64,000 nt of DNA, taken from positions 248,001 to 312,000 of the forward strand of contig BAAHQB010000145.1 in the NCBI GenBank assembly GCA_054601695.1, read 5' to 3'. Shown here in pieces: positions 22,820-64,000 of the stretch. The translations under genes and the position numbers were made by a program. Below the pieces are notes generated by a model. It was not told where the DNA came from, made no database searches, and saw only the letters and a program-made list of their open reading frames with translations. Each line of letters starts with the position of its first letter. Position 1 is the stretch's first letter. This stretch comes from Amorphochlora amoebiformis. Its lineage: Eukaryota > Cercozoa > Chlorarachniophyceae.

Positions 22820-23446
22820 AACCCCCCCCCCCCTCACGCACACACCCGAACAGTCTCCATCGTATTTGACCCTCGTAGCCCCCCTACCTGACTCTTAATA
22901 TGGGAAATTAAAAAGGCGGTGAGCTGTTATCGAACAAGCAACCTGACCCCGCCCCTCACCCGACAAAATAAATCGAGTTTAAAGGCCCGCGGAATAAAAA
23001 AAGAAAGAAAAAAAAATCACGTACACGTGTCACATAGATTTCTTTTTGTGGTTTCTTACCCTGGTTCGTGCCTGTACGACTAAAATTCCGAGAAATAGGA
23101 CGAAAACACGATACTTCTCAGCCACTTGCATCCAAAATTCAAACTAAGAGTGACATTGGGTGACGTAACACTATTCGGTATATCATTAGGCGTAACCTCA
23201 CGACATGTAACGGTATGTCACGCGAGTAGACTTGTGACATAAGGCTCTGTAATGTATCTGCATATGTACCGTAATGTCACTGGATTGTATAACGTGATAT
23301 ATGGTGATGTCACACCGTATCCTCGGGCCATAACCGCCAGCGTGAACCCCGCGTTTCTGCCCCGCGCCGGATATCCTCCCAAGTTTCGATCTCCAGCCCC
23401 CCCCCTCCAAAAAGAAAAGTGAAAGGGGTTCCCGCGGAAAAGCACC
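22820..23446. promoter_or_regulatory. Repeat-poor region upstream of the C2orf81-like gene
   Basis: About 620 bp free of (TA)n, with an oligo-C run at 22821, an acgtacacgtgtcac palindrome near 23020 and many gtgac/gtcac words at 23150-23310. It directly precedes the start codon at 23447, so it is the likely promoter and 5' UTR (inference). No TATA box is assigned because of the general AT bias. Confidence 0.4.
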
Positions 23447-45043
<21,597 letters not shown>

Positions 45044-46606
45044 TTATATGTCTTGATAAGGATTTTCAGTATCGAGTACCGGAGCCAACTTGCCTTGAAC
45101 TAGTGAACTCATTACAATATCTAGCATCTAGCTGCGCAAGCTACTAGCTACATGCATCTAGATGCATATGGACATGGTCAACTTAAGTTGAATTTACCTA
45201 TAGAACGCTTATATCAGATAATATTTAGAATATCTACAATATATCTCGTAATCATGATTCTAGTGATTACTAGTATCTAGAGTATATGCATGCACTAGCT
45301 TGTTTGTAACTAGGTAAAGGAAGGATTTTTTTGGTGATATTGGTGGGAATTACTAGAATTAGGTGGTTTCGCCTATTCTATTAGATGCAAATAAGTACTG
45401 ATCTACTAGATCTATTAGATCTACTAGATCTACTAGATCTACTAGATCTAGCTGACTCTAGTGATTACACACTAGCTTGCTTTAAGGTAATCTAGGTATT
45501 CTAGGTATTTCTAGCACTACAACTAACATTAGTCTAACTCTAGTGAATACATAAGGTAATACTAGAACTCTCTCTGTATCAGAGTATCTGGAGTATAGCT
45601 ATGAGCTAGAATTGCTGCTCGTACTAGATGAGTGATCTAATCATTTGTGTACAGTATGTAGACTCTCAGCCTAATTATTGTAGAGTGTCTAGAGTATAGC
45701 TATGAGTGATCTAATCATTTGTACTTGTACATACAGTAGATACATTTCTATTACTAATAAGTTATAGGCTTATAGCTAGTAGTATATGTGTATACGGCCG
45801 ACTCATCGGACATAGTCTAGATAGTATCTGGATACAAATGCTGCACACTCAGGATTCTAGGTGTTGTACGATACCCGGACTATCATTAAACTAGTATGAA
45901 TACTAAAAATATACTCAGTGTACTAGATTCTAGTAAATCTAAAGGATACATCTAGACATCTAGTACTGGTAGAACACGTCATGACTCACTTCTAGCACTT
46001 ATTATGTCTTTCTGTGCGTGTGCGTGTGCGTGCACGCCTAGACGCATAATAACCAGATGATACCGCAAATATACTTTACATTATGCACACATAAAGCTGA
46101 TTTCCTCTCATCTATTCCGATTCCTACTCCAAAAACACACACCATAGAAGCAAAACATCGATACGGACGTTCGGCTGGTTCTTCGACGTAACCTCTATAC
46201 TCCAATCAGATCTTTTTTCTCTGTCCTTCCCGCCACACTCTTAACACGGTTCAGCTGCAAACGCGGTCCCTCATTCGCAACTTTCAGTCCGAAGCGAAGC
46301 CCCAACCACCCCACGATGTGTTGTCAAACCCATCACAGCGCCCCAAAATTAAACTTTAAAATTTCTTTAAACATTGCTCGAATCCTAGCTAAACGATTAT
46401 TTTGGGTGAATTCAATTTCGCAGAAAGGAAATAATCATCGTAAAACCCCAAGACCATCCTGAAACCCCTCTTAATGTCCTTTTCGAGTTATGCAGAATCA
46501 CCTATATCCATCCAAGTAGAAAACAAATTCACACTCGAAATACGGTTTCATAGAACTCCTAGGACGTGGTGTCCGTCGAATTTCTTCGGCCAAATTCCTT
46601 CTTGTC
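45044..46606. other. Intergenic: CTAG-rich DNA, then promoter-like region
   Basis: 45050-46000 is CTAG-rich with an ATCTACTAG run near 45410-45450. A GTGCGT run lies at 46013-46040. 46080-46606 is balanced, repeat-poor sequence leading to the start codon at 46607 and is the likely promoter and 5' UTR. No exon found. Confidence 0.5.
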
Positions 46607-58772
<12,166 letters not shown>

Positions 58773-58906
58773 CGCAAACCTTTCGGTGGATGGCAAGGGA
58801 AAAGACTTAAATTTGATTTTCGCAAAGGTCATACACGTAGCCTTAGCCCTAACCTCATCCTCAATTTATTGTTACCCTCCCTCGGCCTTCCGATGGGGGT
58901 TTATAC

Positions 58907-58954
<48 letters not shown>

Positions 58955-59070
58955 GTATATATATGTACATATATATATATATATAAATACATATATTTAT
59001 AAATATAAACACATATAATATGCATATATATATACATTATATACATATATATATATATATATATATAAAT

Positions 59071-60100
59071 ATGTTGTTTCCAACATTAGTTCATTTTTAC
59101 TTAAATATATCAATTATCCTCAGACCTAAGATCTGAGCTATGATCGACTCGAGTAACACTATCCTAGCTATCATTTAAATTTACAGACATAAATTCAAGG
59201 CTTGTACAGTTTATTCTAGTAACTTATTTTTGCCCAACTTTTCGATTCTCGTAACTTATTTTTGGCCAACTTTTCGTAGCCTTGGGCAACTTATTTCTAA
59301 TTTTGGAGAAAGTAGAAATTTTTACTGGAGGTCCTTCGGTACCTCCAGATTTGAGTTGGTCTAGTTTGTCCTTAAACGTTTGATCTTTTGATTTGAACTT
59401 ATCCTTAATCAGGTTTTTATGTCGTTTTATTTCGCATTATAATAACATATTATATACTATAGGCTCGGAACAAGTTATAACTAGTGCAAGTTTACAAGTA
59501 TTGTTTTATAAACGTATATCACTAGGCTTATCTAGATTATGTCAATTAGTCCGAGTGACTCTGACTAGTCTGAACTACTGGATCTATATCCAGATATGCA
59601 GTCGAGTCATGATCTAGCATACTACTAGTAGTAATAGTAATAGATCAGAACTTCTCACCAAAGCTAGAATAATTGAGTCCGTCACTGATAAATGAATATT
59701 TTGTACGGTATCTAGGGTATTGTACCAATAGTACTTGATCTAGTTGATGTATCACAACTAGCATAACCGTTAGTATTATGGTACTACAGATGATCAATAC
59801 GGTAAGTATAAGTATCATGTCTAGTATGTATACATATATCTAGATATCCTAGATATCGCTAGTATCGTGTGACCTTGGAATCATTCTCACATTAAAAGGT
59901 CAGAAACTAGAGGTACATGAATGATTGCTGATTACGTAGACTCTCAGTCTAGAGATTACAGTAGCTCTGGCTAAGTCTAGATAGACCACGAGATAGACTT
60001 CGGATTTCAAATGATATGACGATTACATTGCGCGAATATCTCGTACACGTGTATGTGCATGAGACATTTTTTTTGCGTGCAGGCTTAAGCTAGGTCTAGT
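59071..60100. other. CTAG-rich unique DNA
   Basis: AT-rich, microsatellite-free, with frequent CTAG, actagt and tctagat. A tandem (ttcga/ttcgtagc...aacttatttttggccaactt) lies at 59225-59285. No exon found; resembles 19104-20110 and 45050-46000. Confidence 0.55.
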
Positions 60101-60103
60101 TGT

Positions 60104-60208
60104 ATGACATCATTGTATCTCCGACTGACCTGGATCCGACCAGAACCGTCATCTGGACGTATATCTAGCAAATATGAAACTCAGAGCTTCAGATCCGGGA
60201 ACTCACGG
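60104..60208 (+). CDS. Possible first exon of another plus-strand gene
   Basis: ATG at 60104, 35 codons to a donor (CGG|gtaatt), phase 0. The peptide includes WIRPEPSSGRISSKYETQSF, polar and plausible. The part gtatatctagcaaatatgaa plus actca is similar to 18979-19000 (catatatccagcaaatataa plus aactca) in the NnrU-like gene's intron. No second exon was identified, so this could be chance. Confidence 0.35.
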
Positions 60209-60299
60209 GTAATTTTTCATATTTTCCTCTTTCACTCTCTTTTTTCTTTCTGCCTCCTCAATCTCTTTCATTCTCCTGAGAGTAAGTTGGTATTGTTTT

Positions 60300-60365
60300 G
60301 TGTGTGGGTGTACTGTATACATTGATGTATATATGTATATATATATATATACATATATATACATA

Positions 60366-60418
<53 letters not shown>

Positions 60419-60601
60419 AACGGTATATGTATAATATGTATTTTTTATATATTATTTATGTAAGTATATATATATACACATACACATATATATATATGTA
60501 TATACATATATATATATGTATATATGTACATACATATATATCTGTACATATATGTGCATACATTCATACAAATCTGTATAACATGTATATAAATATTCTT
60601 A

Positions 60602-60650
<49 letters not shown>

Positions 60651-60987
60651 AAATATACACACACTTATACATACACATATATATATACATACACATACAC
60701 ATGTACATTTGTATATGTATATATGTAAGTATATAATACATAAATATATGTAATATACATATACACACACATATATATACATATACACATACATACATAC
60801 ACACACACATAAATATATACATAATGTTTGTGTATTTTCATATTGAAAATATAAATATATCTAAATGTATATATATGTTCAATGTTATGTATATCAATAT
60901 GTATGTACATACATACATATAAATATACACATATCTATATCTCTACATATATATATATATATGTATAACAATATCTAATATACATAG

Positions 60988-61037
<50 letters not shown>

Positions 61038-61089
61038 GTGTGTGCATGTCCATATGCATACGCATATATACATATACATATATATATAT

Positions 61090-61120
<31 letters not shown>

Positions 61121-61182
61121 GTTTACTTTTGTCTTTCTTCTCGTTTTCTCCCCATCTCCCTCTCTGTTTCCTCGTCTTGTTC

Positions 61183-61225
<43 letters not shown>

Positions 61226-61368
61226 TATATATAATATATGTATATATATGTGTGTGTGTAGTGTATGTATATGTATTTGAATTATCTCTATATGTAGATA
61301 TAATATATAACATATATATATTATATATATATATTAAATGCATATATATGTATATTGCATGTAACTTA

Positions 61369-61408
<40 letters not shown>

Positions 61409-61459
61409 TATATATGTAACATGTGTATTATTTACATATATTCAATTGTGTGTGCATAC

Positions 61460-61497
<38 letters not shown>

Positions 61498-61556
61498 TCA
61501 TAAATGTATATTATGTAAATACATAAATACATACATACATATATATATATATATAT

Positions 61557-61593
<37 letters not shown>

Positions 61594-61865
61594 ATATGGA
61601 ACATATGTATATGTATTTGATATCAAAATATGTGTAAACCTCTTTTTACGTATTTATACATATTACACACATACACATCCATGAGTGCTTACATACATAT
61701 TTGAATCTACATGTGTGTATACATATTACATTTACATATGTACATATATATATATATATACATACAAATATATATATATATATACATACAAATATATATA
61801 TATATATAATATAATGCATACAATGTATATATATATATATATATATTTAAACAAAATATATATAT

Positions 61866-61915
<50 letters not shown>

Positions 61916-61936
61916 ATATATGTGTGTACATATATG

Positions 61937-61968
<32 letters not shown>

Positions 61969-62000
61969 AATATACATATACATATATATATAGTATTAAA
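60300..62000. repeat. (TA)n / (TATG)n tracts
   Basis: About 1.7 kb of TA with TACA and TATG interruptions. A pyrimidine-rich island lies at 61122-61188 (ctttcttctcgttttctccc). No gene seen. Confidence 0.92.
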
Positions 62001-62044
62001 TATCCACGTCATTACTTACCTCTTTACTGGGCGGCTGATAGGTC

Positions 62045-63650
62045 CGCTAATTAGGGTTAGGATTCGAGTTAATCCAAACCCTCTTAACCTAATCAAAACC
62101 CCAACGTTCTTAATCTAACCATAACCTTAACCCTCTTAACCTAACCATAACCCTAGCCCTTTTAACCTAACTATAACATTAACCCTCTTAACCTAACCCT
62201 TTTAACCTAACCTAACCCTAACCCTTTTAACCTAACTATAATTTTAACCCTCTTAACCTAACCCTTTTAATCTAACCGAACCCTAACCCTTTTAACCTAA
62301 CCATAACTCTAACCCTCTTAACCTAACCATAACCTTAAGCTAGCCTAATTCTTAATAATCAAATTAAAAACTCTAACCCTAATCCTAACCCTAACCGTAG
62401 TGTAATAATTATAAAGGTTAGGGTTATGGTTAGGGTTTGGGCTATGTTATAGGCTAATGCTAGGGTTCGGGTTAATGAATAGATCAGGATTAGGGTTAGG
62501 GTTAGGGTTAGGGTTAGGGTTAGGCATAGGGTTAGGATTAGGGTTAGAGAACGGTTAGGGTTAGAGAAGGGTTAGGGTTAGGGTTTGGGTTAGGGTTAGG
62601 GTTAGGGTTAGCCAACGGGTCAGGGTTAGTAGTTAGGGTTGAGGGTTAGGGTGAAGGTTGGGGTTAAGGTTAGGGTTAGGGTTAGGGTTAGGATTAAGGT
62701 TGGTTTAGGGTTAGGGTTAGGGTGAGGGTTAGGGTGTCGGGTTAGGGCCGGGTTAGGGCGTCAGGTTAAGGTGTCGAGTTACGGCGTTGGGTTGGGGTCA
62801 GTTAGGGTTTGAGTTAGGGTTACTGTTAGGGTTAGGGTTAGGGTTAGGGTAAGGGAAAGGTTAAGAGGGCTAGGGTTATGGTTAGGTTAAGAGGGTTAGG
62901 GTTGTGGTTAGGTTAAGAGGGTTAGGGTTACGGTTAAGAAGGCTAGGGTTAGGGCTAGGTTAAGAGGGTAAATGTTACGATTAGGTTAGGAGGGTTAGGG
63001 TTAGGGTTAGGGTTAGGTTAAGGTTAAGGGTAGTTTAAGAGGGTTACGGTTAGGTTAAGAGGGTTAGGGTTATGGTTAGGTTAGGAGGGTTAGTTACATA
63101 CATGTAGTTATGATTAGGGTTAGGGTTATAGTGGGTTTGGGATATGGATTAGGTTTGGGTTACGGTTAGGTTAAGAGGATTAGAATACGAATACGCTAAG
63201 AGCTTTACGGTTACAGTTAGGTTAAGAGCGTTATGATTAAAGATATGTTAAGCTGTATGGTTACGGTTAGGTTAAGAAGGGTTGGTGTTGGAGTTAAGTT
63301 AGCTAACCCTAACCCTAACCCTAACCCTAACCCTAACCCTAACCCTAACCCTAACCTAACCATACAAAATCGCTAAACAAATGTAACCCTATCTAACCTT
63401 AACCCTAACCCTAACCTTAACCCTAACCCTAACCGTAATGGCATAGGGTTAGTTTAGGGTCAGTAAGTTTGGGGTTAGGGTTAGAGTTTGGATAACGAGT
63501 TATTGATAGGGTTGGGGTTAGGGTTAGGTTAGGGTTTGGGTTAGGGTTAAGGAAGGGTCAGGTTAGGGTTTGGGCTAGGGTTAGGGTTAGGGTTAGGGTT
63601 AGGGTTAGGGTTAGGGTTAGGGTTTGGGTTGGGGATAGGGTTTATATTAC
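62045..63650. repeat. 1.6-kb degenerate telomeric block with strand flips
   Basis: 62045-62400 is C-strand telomeric variant repeat (ccctcttaacctaaccataa). 62410-63290 is G-strand, including the reverse complement of that variant (ggttaagagggttagggtta) at 62860-63260. 63300-63430 is C-strand again, with about eight pure CCCTAA units, and 63440-63640 is G-strand. At least three orientation changes. No exon seen. Confidence 0.93.
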
Positions 63651-63860
63651 ATCCACAGTGCCGTTAGCGTAAAAACGTCCAAAGCCTTCGATCTAATATA
63701 ATATATTATATATATATATACACATATGTATATGAATATATATGTATGTATATTTATATGTATGTATATATAAATATATATGTAAATATGTAAGTATGTA
63801 TACGCATATATATATATATACACTTATCTATAACTACATTTTTCTGTATATATGTATATG

Positions 63861-63917
<57 letters not shown>

Positions 63918-64000
63918 AATGCATGCATACATGCACACGCGTACAAACATATTCATACACACGCACAAACTCGCATACACAAACATAATGTATTTATATA
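63651..64000. repeat. AT-rich tail with (TA)n and CA-rich end
   Basis: A short unique stretch 63650-63690, then TA/TATG repeat and a CA-rich end. I see nothing coding. Confidence 0.85.

Noticed and set aside
62045-63650. Block at the right end as a true chromosome end
   Set aside because: The repeats flip orientation several times, are degenerate and are followed by more AT-rich sequence, so they are interstitial.

Overview
This is a eukaryotic nuclear window from an organism I cannot name. Most of it is simple sequence: (TA)n tracts, CATA/GTAT satellites, homopurine tracts, minisatellites, and more than ten interstitial blocks of the telomere repeat TTAGGG/CCCTAA. Almost every long open frame is a translation of a microsatellite ([12 protein letters not shown]) and is not a gene. 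The real genes are split into small exons of about 20-370 nt. I found them by matching splice sites (GT/AG), reading frame and intron phase from exon to exon.

Layout, left to right. (1) About 1.2-7.9 kb, minus strand: part of a Cys-rich gene with one membrane helix, exons 7946 down to 4975 in consistent phase, and a further minus exon at 1236-1323. (2) 8-15.5 kb: repeats only (decayed exon-like scraps, poly-C, a 58-bp satellite, a 950-bp homopurine tract). (3) 15.5-20.2 kb, plus strand: the 3' part of an NnrU / zeta-carotene-isomerase-like membrane protein gene. (4) 20.2-23.4 kb: a 167-bp satellite and one isolated minus-strand exon. (5) 23447-45043, plus strand: a complete-looking gene of about 31 exons and 657 codons spread over 21.6 kb, resembling vertebrate C2orf81 (DUF4639). 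(6) 46607-58772, plus strand: a gene with an unfamiliar N-terminal half, a C2HC zinc finger and a C-terminal leucine-rich-repeat domain made of 72-nt phase-2 exons. (7) 59-64 kb: CTAG-rich DNA, one possible exon, (TA)n, and a large degenerate telomeric block with strand flips.

Two structural patterns matter more than any single gene. First, at least fifteen exons have partial copies embedded in neighbouring (TA)n. Copies on the left always carry the left flank plus left part of the exon, and copies on the right carry the right part plus right flank ('exon-edge echoes'). Second, introns of the 21.6-kb gene are built from (TA)n and telomeric C-strand arrays, and five splice acceptors sit at the end of CCCTAA arrays, whose CTAAC units match the branch-point consensus.

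TTAGGG telomere motifs, a cilium-associated-type gene and an NnrU/Z-ISO-type gene would fit a flagellated protist, possibly of algal or plastid-bearing ancestry, but this is inference. The genes show no operon-like logic; each stands alone.
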